Origin: Fibrobacter succinogenes
GTDB lineage: Bacteria > Fibrobacterota > Fibrobacteria > Fibrobacterales > Fibrobacteraceae
Assembly: GCA_902794535.1 (NCBI GenBank)
Contig: CADBHQ010000001.1
Span: 62,001-126,000 of the forward strand
Length of the DNA stretch: 64,000 bases
Direction: 5' to 3'
The notes beneath the pieces are model-generated. The model ran no database searches and was not told where the DNA came from. It worked only from the letters and a program-made list of their open reading frames with translations. Positions within the stretch are counted from its first letter, which is position 1. Every line of letters starts with the position of its first letter. Of the stretch, positions 43,254-51,033 are shown piece after piece. The position numbers and the translations under genes are program-made.

Positions 43254-43718
43254 ATGGTGAACGAAATCAAGAATTCCCTCAATGGAAAGGGCCTCAAGGT
43301 GGCAATCGCCGTTGCCCGCTTTAACGAGGTTGTGACCGACAAGCTCCTGGAAGGGGCTGTGCGTCAGCTTGAACTGCTTGGTGTAGCAGACAAGGACATC
43401 ACGGTCGTGCATGTGCCGGGCGCATTCGAACTCCCGGGCGTGTGCCGTCGCCTCGCTGACAGCGGCAAGTACAGTGCCGTGATGGCGCTGGGTGCTGTGA
43501 TTCGCGGTGAAACCAGTCACTACGACGTGGTGGTGAACGCTTCTACCGGTGGCATTGCAAACATCGCTGCCGAAGGTAAGCTCCCCGTGATTCTTGGAAT
43601 CCTCACCACCGATACCGTGGACCAGGCTATGAACCGTGCAGGCCTCAAGGCCGGCAACCTCGGCTCTAGCTGGGCATCTACCGCCGTTGAAATGGCAAAC
43701 CTTTACAAGACCATCTAA
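43254..43718 (+). CDS. ribH: 6,7-dimethyl-8-ribityllumazine synthase
   Basis: The 154-aa protein starts right after the ribBA stop. It has VAIAVARFNEVVTDKLLEGA, the substrate-binding VPGAFELPGVCRR and the catalytic histidine region AVIRGETSHYDVV. It condenses the RibB and RibA/RibD products to lumazine, the substrate of RibE. Length and order are standard. Confidence 0.97.
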   Translation: MVNEIKNSLNGKGLKVAIAVARFNEVVTDKLLEGAVRQLELLGVADKDITVVHVPGAFELPGVCRRLADSGKYSAVMALGAVIRGETSHYDVVVNASTGGIANIAAEGKLPVILGILTTDTVDQAMNRAGLKAGNLGSSWASTAVEMANLYKTI

Positions 43719-43735
43719 TTACTAGCGACTCGATT

Positions 43736-44170
43736 ATGAAAGTAAGTTACAGACCCGCCCGAGTTTTTGCCATGCAGCTCTTGTATGCCATGGAAATTAC
43801 GGGCCAGACCGCAGGGGAGGCTCTTCCGGGAGTGCTCGAATCCCAGCCCCTTCACGCTGAACAGAAAAAGTATGGAATGAAGTTGGTGGACCTGGTGCAG
43901 GCCCATCGCGAAGAACTCGACGAAAACATCAAGGCCGCGGCCGCCCACTGGGAGCTGGACCGCATGGCAAGCCTTGACCGCATTGTACTCCGCATTGCGA
44001 TGGTCGAACTTTCTTACATCCCCGAAATCCCCATGAAGGTCGCCATTACCGAAGCGGTGCAGATTGCCGCCAAGTACAGCACCGACAATTCGGATTCTTT
44101 CGTGAACGGCCTTTTGACTGGCTTTATGCGTAACCGTGGCATGGTTGTCACCGAACCTAAGGAAAAGTAA
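43736..44170 (+). CDS. nusB: Transcription antitermination protein NusB
   Basis: The 144-aa all-helical protein matches NusB: RPARVFAMQLLYAMEITG at the N-terminus and RIVLRIAMVELSYIPEIPMKVAITEAVQIAAKYSTDNSDSFVNGLL at the C-terminus. NusB binds boxA RNA with NusE to prevent termination in rRNA operons. The ribH-nusB order is common in many bacteria. Its end contains the AAGGA that serves the next gene. Confidence 0.95.
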   Translation: MKVSYRPARVFAMQLLYAMEITGQTAGEALPGVLESQPLHAEQKKYGMKLVDLVQAHREELDENIKAAAAHWELDRMASLDRIVLRIAMVELSYIPEIPMKVAITEAVQIAAKYSTDNSDSFVNGLLTGFMRNRGMVVTEPKEK

Positions 44171-44171
44171 A

Positions 44172-47100
44172 ATGCTCAAGGAAAAATGGATGAAACATAT
44201 CTTCGCAGGCATTGCGGCATTAGTGGCACTGGTTGTGTATGTGCTGACAATGGCTCCTACGGTAAGCTTCTGGGATTGCGGCGAATTTGTCGCTTGCGCC
44301 AATACCTTGGGTATTCCGCATCCTCCTGGAACTCCGTTCTTCGTGTTCCTTGCCCGTGCAGTTATCGTGCTGCTCCCGTTCGTGGGTGAAATCGCAAAGC
44401 GCGTGAACTACATTTCTGTGGTGAGCTCTGCCGCAACCGTTTATGTGACGGCTCTGTTTGCCTGGGAACTCTTGGCAACCGTGCTCAAGACTGACGCTCT
44501 CGCTGAAAAGATTACCGGTAAGGTTCGTACGGCCGTGCTTGGCTCTGCTGCTCTCGTGGCAGGCTTCCTCCTGACTTTCTCGGACACTTTCTGGTTCAAC
44601 GCTGTCGAAGCCGAAGTTTACGGCATCGCCATGCTGATCTTGATGCTTGTGTCTTACCTCGGTCTCGTTTGGTACAACAAGCGTAACGAAGACTACAGCG
44701 ACCGCATTCTGATTTTCATTTGCTACATCGCCTTCCTCGGTGTGGGCGCTCACCTTTACACTATGCTTACGGTTCCTGCCGTGTTTGCCCTGTTGCTCGT
44801 GGCCGAACCCAAGAAGATTGTGGAACGCATTCCTATCTGGATTACGGGTACGCTCCTTTGCTCCGTGATTTACATGGTGTCTGCCTTTATCGAAATTTCG
44901 TTCCTCTGCTTGATCGCTCTTTCGATTCTTTGCCTTGCCAAGCCGTTCAAGAGCAAGGGCGTGCAGCGCAGCATGCGCCTGTCCTTGGCTTTTGCCTTCT
45001 TTGCTCTGATTGGTTACAGCACGCACCTCTACATTCCGATTCGTTCGGAACTGAACCCGATTATCGACGAAAACGATCCTGAAATCAACATCCGCGACGA
45101 ACAAGGTAACCTGCAGCTCGGCAACCTGTTCAAGGATGAAAACTGGGTCGCCTTCAACAACTTCATTGAACGTAAGCAGTACGGCTCTGAAAGCATGATC
45201 AGCCGTGCCTTCTACCGTCGTTCTCGCCTTAGCCACCAGTTCCTTTCGTTCCCGCACATGGGTTACGGTGGATACCAGATGGCTCAGTACTTGCCGTACA
45301 AGGTGGGTGACGTGAACTACGCCAACGGCGTTTACACCTTCGATGCTGGCGATAACCAGCCGGTGGAACGTTTCGGCATCAAGTTCCCGACGCAGATGAG
45401 CTTCATGGGCGATGCAACGCTCCCGCAGTTCATGATGTTCTTGCTCTTTAACGGCCTGTTGGTAATGGTTTGCGTGTTCGTTTGGAAGCGCAACCGCAAC
45501 ATGGGCGTGTTCGTTTCTGTGCTTTATGCTCTCTGCTCGCTTGGCCTGTTGTTCTACATCAACTTCGCCGACGGCACCCGCATGGAACAGCGCGATCGCG
45601 ATTACTGGGTGTCTGTCATGAGCCGTAATGTTCAGGACCTGAACACTCGTGGTATGGGTATTTCCGCTTTGCCGGACCCGAACGAACTCATCGACATGCG
45701 TCAGAATATCGAGCATACCAAGATTCGTATGGAAATGCTCAAGGCTCGCGGTGCAAACGAAACCCGCCTTGCTGAACTCCAGCGCGAACTCGATGGCTAT
45801 ACCAATTCTGCAATTTGGCAGAACTGGCAGAAGATTGAAAACGGCTTTGCCCAGGTGGGTAGCCGCGCTCCGTTCCCCGATGCTGTGCACTTGGAAGTGC
45901 GCGAACGTGATTACTTCTACACGCCCGCCTTCATTTTCATGAGCCTGATTTATGGTATCGGTGCCGGAATCCTGGTGTTCTTGGTGGCAACGTCTAGCTT
46001 TGCTGCCTTTGCAAACCCGGTGGCTGCAGCCTTGGTTGCTGTGTCCTTCTTGGTACCTTGCATTTCGAACTACAAGGAACATGACCGTTCTGGCCTTTGG
46101 GTTCCTTGGGATTACGCATTCAACCTGTTGAACAGTTGCCGCCCGAACGCGATTCTCTTTACGAACGGTGACAACGATACCTTCCCGCTGTGGTTTGCTC
46201 AGGAAGTCGCTGGCGTGCGTAAGGACGTTCGCGTGGTGAACCTCTCGCTCGGTAATACCGACTGGTATATCAAGCAGATGCTCGACAACGAACCGATTCT
46301 CAAACTCAGCTACGACAAGGCCGCTATCGACCGCGACATGGTGCTCGACAATAGCTCTGCTTCTAACCCGAACCATCAGGTTTCTACTTGGGTCAAGAAC
46401 GCTCAGCGCTTGATGCCGCAGCTCAAGAACCGTATTGACGCTATGGAAGGCCAGCAGCTTTCTGCCGCCGATTCTGCAAAGCTCATGCAGTTCAAGGTTC
46501 ACTACCAGGTGTGGGATGCCTTTACCGAATGGGCTGCCCGTACTCGTAGCGGCATGATGCTCACGCAGCACAAGCTTGTGATTGACCTTGCTCTCCAGAA
46601 CATGGATAAGCCGATTGAAATTTCGACGACGGTCGGTACGTCTAACTTCATGGGTCTTGAAAAGTACATGGTGCAAGAAGGCATGGTCTACAACTTCGTG
46701 AAGGGTGATTTGACCCCGAAGCGCAATTCCTTCGATTCCAAGTTCACCGCCAACTTGATTGATTCTGTATTCAAGTTCCGTGGCCTCGGCGATGGTACCG
46801 CTTACATTAACGAAGAAACGTCTCGCTTGCTTTCGGGCTATGTTTCCCTGTACTTGCAGATTTCCTTCGATGCTCGCGACAAGATTTCGACGCTCCGCAA
46901 CACGCATCCGTTCACGGCCGAAAAGAAGGCCCAGGTGGATAGCCTCGCTGCTGCAGCAGGCAAGTATCTTGAAATGGGCATGAAGCAGTTCCCCTCGGAA
47001 TGGCGTAACTACTGGGCAGCCGCATTCGTTTACGAAGCCGCTGGTCAGAAGGCCAAGGCTCAGGAAGTCCTGAACCGCGGTCTCGAAAATGTTCCGGCAT

Positions 47101-47264
47101 TCGAAGAAGGTGGCCGTGCACGCTTGCTCATGAGCGGTCGCCAGATTGAACAGATGTCCGACGAACCGCTGAAGGTCGAAGCTCCGGTGGAACCCGCTCC
47201 GGAGTCGGACTCCGCTAAAAAGGATTCATCAAAGGAACCTGCAGTAGTTGCCGCGGCAAACTAA
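44172..47264 (+). CDS. DUF2723 membrane protein (TMEM260-like, possible protein O-mannosyltransferase)
   Basis: ATG 44172 follows AAGGAAAAGTAAA. The 1030-aa protein has at least ten membrane spans in its first ~620 residues and the DUF2723 start: YVLTMAPTVSFWDCGEFVACANTLGIPHPPGTPFFVFLARAV. A soluble C-terminal half has TPR-like helices. DUF2723 proteins are abundant in Bacteroidetes and Fibrobacter; eukaryotic TMEM260 is an O-mannosyltransferase, which suggests a GT-C enzyme using a polyprenyl-sugar donor. Three GT2 genes follow, two of them of polyprenyl-phosphate sugar synthase type, which supports this. Confidence 0.85.
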   Translation: MLKEKWMKHIFAGIAALVALVVYVLTMAPTVSFWDCGEFVACANTLGIPHPPGTPFFVFLARAVIVLLPFVGEIAKRVNYISVVSSAATVYVTALFAWELLATVLKTDALAEKITGKVRTAVLGSAALVAGFLLTFSDTFWFNAVEAEVYGIAMLILMLVSYLGLVWYNKRNEDYSDRILIFICYIAFLGVGAHLYTMLTVPAVFALLLVAEPKKIVERIPIWITGTLLCSVIYMVSAFIEISFLCLIALSILCLAKPFKSKGVQRSMRLSLAFAFFALIGYSTHLYIPIRSELNPIIDENDPEINIRDEQGNLQLGNLFKDENWVAFNNFIERKQYGSESMISRAFYRRSRLSHQFLSFPHMGYGGYQMAQYLPYKVGDVNYANGVYTFDAGDNQPVERFGIKFPTQMSFMGDATLPQFMMFLLFNGLLVMVCVFVWKRNRNMGVFVSVLYALCSLGLLFYINFADGTRMEQRDRDYWVSVMSRNVQDLNTRGMGISALPDPNELIDMRQNIEHTKIRMEMLKARGANETRLAELQRELDGYTNSAIWQNWQKIENGFAQVGSRAPFPDAVHLEVRERDYFYTPAFIFMSLIYGIGAGILVFLVATSSFAAFANPVAAALVAVSFLVPCISNYKEHDRSGLWVPWDYAFNLLNSCRPNAILFTNGDNDTFPLWFAQEVAGVRKDVRVVNLSLGNTDWYIKQMLDNEPILKLSYDKAAIDRDMVLDNSSASNPNHQVSTWVKNAQRLMPQLKNRIDAMEGQQLSAADSAKLMQFKVHYQVWDAFTEWAARTRSGMMLTQHKLVIDLALQNMDKPIEISTTVGTSNFMGLEKYMVQEGMVYNFVKGDLTPKRNSFDSKFTANLIDSVFKFRGLGDGTAYINEETSRLLSGYVSLYLQISFDARDKISTLRNTHPFTAEKKAQVDSLAAAAGKYLEMGMKQFPSEWRNYWAAAFVYEAAGQKAKAQEVLNRGLENVPAFEEGGRARLLMSGRQIEQMSDEPLKVEAPVEPAPESDSAKKDSSKEPAVVAAAN

Positions 47265-47295
47265 TTGCGCTTAGTGTATTGGTAAGAGGCTTTTC

Positions 47296-48231
47296 ATGGA
47301 TTTGAGTCTTGTCATTCCCGTTAAAGAAGAAAGCGAAAACCTTCCGGAACTTTTCAAGGAAATCGTTGCCGCTATCGAGCCTACGGGATTCTCGTTCGAA
47401 GTCATTATTATTGATGACGGTAGTCGCGACAACACTTGGGATGTAATCGAAAACTTGTCCAAGGAATACGACTTTGTTCGTGCTTTCCGCTTCCAGTTTA
47501 ACTGCGGTAAGGCTGCTGGACTTGCTTTCGGTTTTTCTAAGGCCCGTGGCCGCTACGTTGCTACTTTGGATGGCGACTTGCAAGACGATCCGCTTGAAAT
47601 CCCGAAGATGATCAAGATTCTCGAAGACGGATACGACCTGGTTTCGGGCTGGAAAATCCGCCGCCTCGACCCTTGGCACAAGACGTGGCCCTCTAAGCTT
47701 TTCAACTTGACGGTCTCGATTGTGTGTGGTCAGCGTTTGCACGACTTTAACTGCGGTATCAAGGCTTACCGTAGTTCCGTGGTTCGCTTTATTCACCTGT
47801 ACGGCGACTACCACCGCTTTATTCCGGTGATGGCCAAGTGGCAGGGTTTCCGCATTACCGAAATGCCGGTGGCTCACCGCGCCCGCATTCACGGTGTTTC
47901 TAAATACGGCGTGTCGCGCCTGGTGTCTGGGTTCCTGGATTTGGTATCCCTGATGTTCATGCGCAGCTTTGCCTCTAAGCCGCTCCATTTCTTTGGCTTG
48001 CTCGGCTTGATTTTTATGCTGTTCGGTTTTGGTATTTCGGGCTATTTTGGTTACGAATGGTTCCAGACGGGCGCTCTCCATGTGCGTCCGCTCCTTTTGG
48101 CAGGCGGATTCTCGCTGGTGATGGGCGTGCAGTTCATTTCTCTTGGCCTTTTGGGCGAAATGATGAACGGTAGCAAAAAACAGAGCTATCCTGTGGCCGA
48201 ATCGATTCGTGAAATTGTAGATTTGAGTTAG
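47296..48231 (+). CDS. GT2 glycosyltransferase with two C-terminal membrane spans (DPM/GtrB-like)
   Basis: The 311-aa protein has a GT-A domain with IIDDGSRDNTWDVI and the metal site DGDLQDDP, then QRLHDFNCGIKAYR and, at about 235-290, two membrane spans. This is the layout of GtrB/ArnC-type polyprenyl-phosphate glycosyltransferases, which load a sugar on undecaprenyl phosphate for later transfer outside the cytoplasm. It may supply a donor for the adjacent DUF2723 protein. Confidence 0.9.
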   Translation: MDLSLVIPVKEESENLPELFKEIVAAIEPTGFSFEVIIIDDGSRDNTWDVIENLSKEYDFVRAFRFQFNCGKAAGLAFGFSKARGRYVATLDGDLQDDPLEIPKMIKILEDGYDLVSGWKIRRLDPWHKTWPSKLFNLTVSIVCGQRLHDFNCGIKAYRSSVVRFIHLYGDYHRFIPVMAKWQGFRITEMPVAHRARIHGVSKYGVSRLVSGFLDLVSLMFMRSFASKPLHFFGLLGLIFMLFGFGISGYFGYEWFQTGALHVRPLLLAGGFSLVMGVQFISLGLLGEMMNGSKKQSYPVAESIREIVDLS

Positions 48232-48245
48232 GAGAAAGTTGGTTT

Positions 48246-48959
48246 ATGGCGTACCCTAAAAGTCTTGTAATTGTTCCGACCTATAATGAGAAAGAAAACA
48301 TCATGCTCATTATGTCGGCTATTTTGGAACAGAACGAATGCATCGAAATCTTGGTGGTCGACGATGGCAGTCCCGATGGTACGGGCGACATGGTCGAAGA
48401 AGAAACCAAGAAGAATCCGCGCGTTCACTTGATTCGCCGTAAGGGCAAGATGGGCCTTGGCTCCGCCTACGTGACGGGCTTTAAGTGGGCTCTTGAACGC
48501 GACTACGAACGCGTCTTTGAAATGGATGCTGACTTTAGCCATGCTCCGACCGACTTGAACCGTTTTTTGGAAACCGCTGAAGAGGCTGACCTCGTGCTCG
48601 GTAGCCGCTACCAGAATCACCGCATTAGCGTGGTGAACTGGGATTTGCGTCGTTTGATTCTCAGCTACGGTGCAAACGTTTACACCCGCATTGTGACGGG
48701 GCTTCCGATTAGCGATGCCACGGGTGGCTTCAAGTGCTTCCGCCGCGAAGCTTTGCAGGCATTGAACCTCGACAAAATGAAGAGCGACGGCTATTGCTTC
48801 CAGATTGAAACGACCTTCAAGATTTGGAAGAAGGGACTTCGCGTCAAGGAAATTCCTATCATCTTTACGGACCGTACCCGCGGTACTTCCAAGATGAGCG
48901 GCGGCATTATATCTGAGGCGTTCTTCCTTGTTTTGAAACTCCGCTTGGGTCTCGCATAA
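48246..48959 (+). CDS. Polyprenol-phosphate mannosyltransferase-like GT2 enzyme
   Basis: The 237-aa soluble GT2 protein has VVDDGSPDGTGDMV, the metal site MDADFSHAP and LVLGSRY, then DATGGFKCFRREAL. These match dolichol/polyprenol-phosphate mannose synthases (Dpm1/Ppm1). It has no membrane span, unlike the preceding gene, and starts 14 nt after it. It probably makes polyprenyl-P-mannose or a related donor. Confidence 0.9.
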   Translation: MAYPKSLVIVPTYNEKENIMLIMSAILEQNECIEILVVDDGSPDGTGDMVEEETKKNPRVHLIRRKGKMGLGSAYVTGFKWALERDYERVFEMDADFSHAPTDLNRFLETAEEADLVLGSRYQNHRISVVNWDLRRLILSYGANVYTRIVTGLPISDATGGFKCFRREALQALNLDKMKSDGYCFQIETTFKIWKKGLRVKEIPIIFTDRTRGTSKMSGGIISEAFFLVLKLRLGLA

Positions 48960-49004
48960 CTCCGAAAAATTCTAAGTTCTGCCAACTGCCTACTAAGTTC
49001 TAAT

Positions 49005-50696
49005 ATGTATTCTTGCTCTATCATCATCATCGCTTACAATTCCTGTGACTTTATTCCGGCCTGCCTAAAGTCCGTTCGCGATGCGTGCGAGGGCATTGAT
49101 TCTCAGATTATCGTGTTGGATAACGGTTCTAGTGAACCGATTCTGCCTGAAATCAAGGCGTTTTTCCCCGAGGTCCTTTGGATTGATTCCAAGGAAAATC
49201 TGGGTTTCGGTAAGGGGTGCAACCTCGCCGAAAAGCAGGCGACCAAGCCTTATTTGTTCTTTATCAACCCGGACACGGTGGTTTCGCGTGATTCGTTTAC
49301 CAAGGTGCTCGATTTCATGGAAGAACATCCGGAATCGGGTACGGTGGGTTGCCGCATTCTGAACGAAGATGGCTCTATTCAGTGGGCTTGCCGCCGTTCG
49401 TTCCCGACTCCGATTTCTGCAATTTCAAAGACAATCGGTCTTTCTTCGCTGTTCCCGAAGAGTATGCTGTTGGCTTCTTACAACATGACTTATGCCGACC
49501 CCGATGAAATGATCGAAGTGGATGCCATCAGTGGATCTTTCTTCTGCATTCGTCGCGATGTCTATGAACATTTGAACGGCTTTGACGAAGATTTCTTTAT
49601 GTACGGCGAAGACCTTGACTTGTGCTTTAGGGCTAAGGTTGCTGGCTATAAGAACTATTACACGCCTTCGACGAACATTCTGCATTTTAAGGGCCAGAGT
49701 TGCCGTACGCGCCGCTGGGGCTCGTACTTGGACTTCTATAAGGCCATGCTTATCTTTGTGAAAAAGCACCGTGACCTTTACTTTGTCCCGAACTTCCTGG
49801 TGTCTTTCGGTATTCTGTTTGCTGCCTTTGTGGGCATGTTCTCGCGCTTGATTCCGAAGTTCTGGAAGATGTTCCTGGACTTGGGCGCAATTGCTCTTTG
49901 GGCTATTGCGTTCCTGGGTAGCGGAATTACGGTGGATCGCCCCTGTGCCGATAGAGTGGGCGAGGCTGCCTCGAATTGCATTAATTATACAGTTGTTGTA
50001 AAACATTCTGTTTTGGATTTTTCTCAGTTTGAAGACTGGTGGCTTGTTGGGCTCGTCGTTATCGTGAACATGGTGTTCCTTGTGTTCCGCGGGGAATATA
50101 CGGTTTCGAGCCTTAAGGGCGACCGATTCTTGCGTTACCTGATTCCTTTGAATGTGCTTGCCGTGGGCGGCTATTTGGCTTTCCGCTATTTCTCGCAGAC
50201 TCCCATTGTCTTTGACGAGATGAGTTTCTTGCCTTACGCTCCGAAATGGATTGCCATTGTGGCATGCTCTAGTTTGGCAATTCCTTTTGCCCTCCTTATC
50301 TGGAGACGCTTCGCATTTTGGATAAACTATTTCTACCGCATTTTTGCCAAGAAACGCCATCGTTCCATTTTGCTCGGCGGTTCCGAAGATTCCCTGCAAT
50401 CTTGGTTTGACCGCTACAATGTGATTCCGGGTATCGAAATTCTTGGTTGCGTGAGCACGGATCCGGCTAAGGTATCCGACGAAAACCGCCAGCACCTGCT
50501 TGGAAACCTTTCTTCGATGGAATCGATTTGCAACCGCACCGGTTGTCGCGAACTTTTGGTGGTTTCCAACCTGTCGGGTTACCGCGAACCATTCGACATA
50601 AATTGGCTCGATAGTCTCGGTTTAAAGGTGTTTTTGCTCATCGGAAACACAAAAATGGGCGATTTTGCCCTCGTAAACCTGAAATATCTGCATTAA
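49005..50696 (+). CDS. GT2 glycosyltransferase fused to membrane spans and a Rossmann-like C-terminal domain
   Basis: The first ~250 of 563 residues form a rhamnosyltransferase-like GT2 domain: IIIIAYNSCDFIPACL, FINPDTVVSRDSF (metal site), GSFFCIRRDVYEHLNGFDEDFFMYGEDLDLCFRAKVAGY. Four or five membrane spans follow, to about 440. The last ~120 residues (RSILLGGSEDSLQSWFDRYN to GCRELLVVSNLSGYREPF) look like the CoA_binding_3-type Rossmann domain that precedes the catalytic part of WbaP-type sugar-phosphate transferases; that catalytic part is absent. The combination is unusual. Its substrate is unknown. Confidence 0.82.
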   Translation: MYSCSIIIIAYNSCDFIPACLKSVRDACEGIDSQIIVLDNGSSEPILPEIKAFFPEVLWIDSKENLGFGKGCNLAEKQATKPYLFFINPDTVVSRDSFTKVLDFMEEHPESGTVGCRILNEDGSIQWACRRSFPTPISAISKTIGLSSLFPKSMLLASYNMTYADPDEMIEVDAISGSFFCIRRDVYEHLNGFDEDFFMYGEDLDLCFRAKVAGYKNYYTPSTNILHFKGQSCRTRRWGSYLDFYKAMLIFVKKHRDLYFVPNFLVSFGILFAAFVGMFSRLIPKFWKMFLDLGAIALWAIAFLGSGITVDRPCADRVGEAASNCINYTVVVKHSVLDFSQFEDWWLVGLVVIVNMVFLVFRGEYTVSSLKGDRFLRYLIPLNVLAVGGYLAFRYFSQTPIVFDEMSFLPYAPKWIAIVACSSLAIPFALLIWRRFAFWINYFYRIFAKKRHRSILLGGSEDSLQSWFDRYNVIPGIEILGCVSTDPAKVSDENRQHLLGNLSSMESICNRTGCRELLVVSNLSGYREPFDINWLDSLGLKVFLLIGNTKMGDFALVNLKYLH

Positions 50697-50778
50697 AACA
50701 TAAAAATCCTACATTTTCTTTACACGTTGCACAAAAATGAGTTATTTTTTTGTGTAAGTATTTGATTATTAAGGTTTT

Positions 50779-51024
50779 ATGTTCGATACGAATCTTTTAA
50801 ATATTCTTTGTTGCCCTGAAACTAGGGGTAAGCTGAAATTGGCGTCTGACGAATGCTTGGCCGCCTTAAATCAATCTATTTCCGCCGGTACGCTCAAGAA
50901 CGTTGCCGGAGAAAAGGTGACGGAACCTTTGACCGAGGCTCTTGCTACCGAAGACAATTCCAGGGTGTATCCGGTTCGCGAAGGAATTCCGGTTCTTTTG
51001 GCGGACGAAGCAATTTTGCTCTAA
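50779..51024 (+). CDS. Trm112-like protein
   Basis: The 81-aa protein matches the Trm112/YcaR (UPF0434) fold: LLNILCCPETRGKLKL at the N-terminus and SRVYPVREGIPVLLADEAILL at the C-terminus. The classic 'CP.C' zinc motif is reduced to CCPETR, so metal binding is doubtful. Bacterial members may assist methyltransferases or be linked to lipid A enzymes. It is followed within 10 nt by the large TPR protein. Confidence 0.85.
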   Translation: MFDTNLLNILCCPETRGKLKLASDECLAALNQSISAGTLKNVAGEKVTEPLTEALATEDNSRVYPVREGIPVLLADEAILL

Positions 51025-51033
51025 GAGGTGTTT

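Noticed and set aside
44220..46907. 895-codon open frame on the minus strand opposite the DUF2723 gene
   Set aside because: A His/Val-rich translation typical of antisense frames; the plus strand codes a clear DUF2723 protein.
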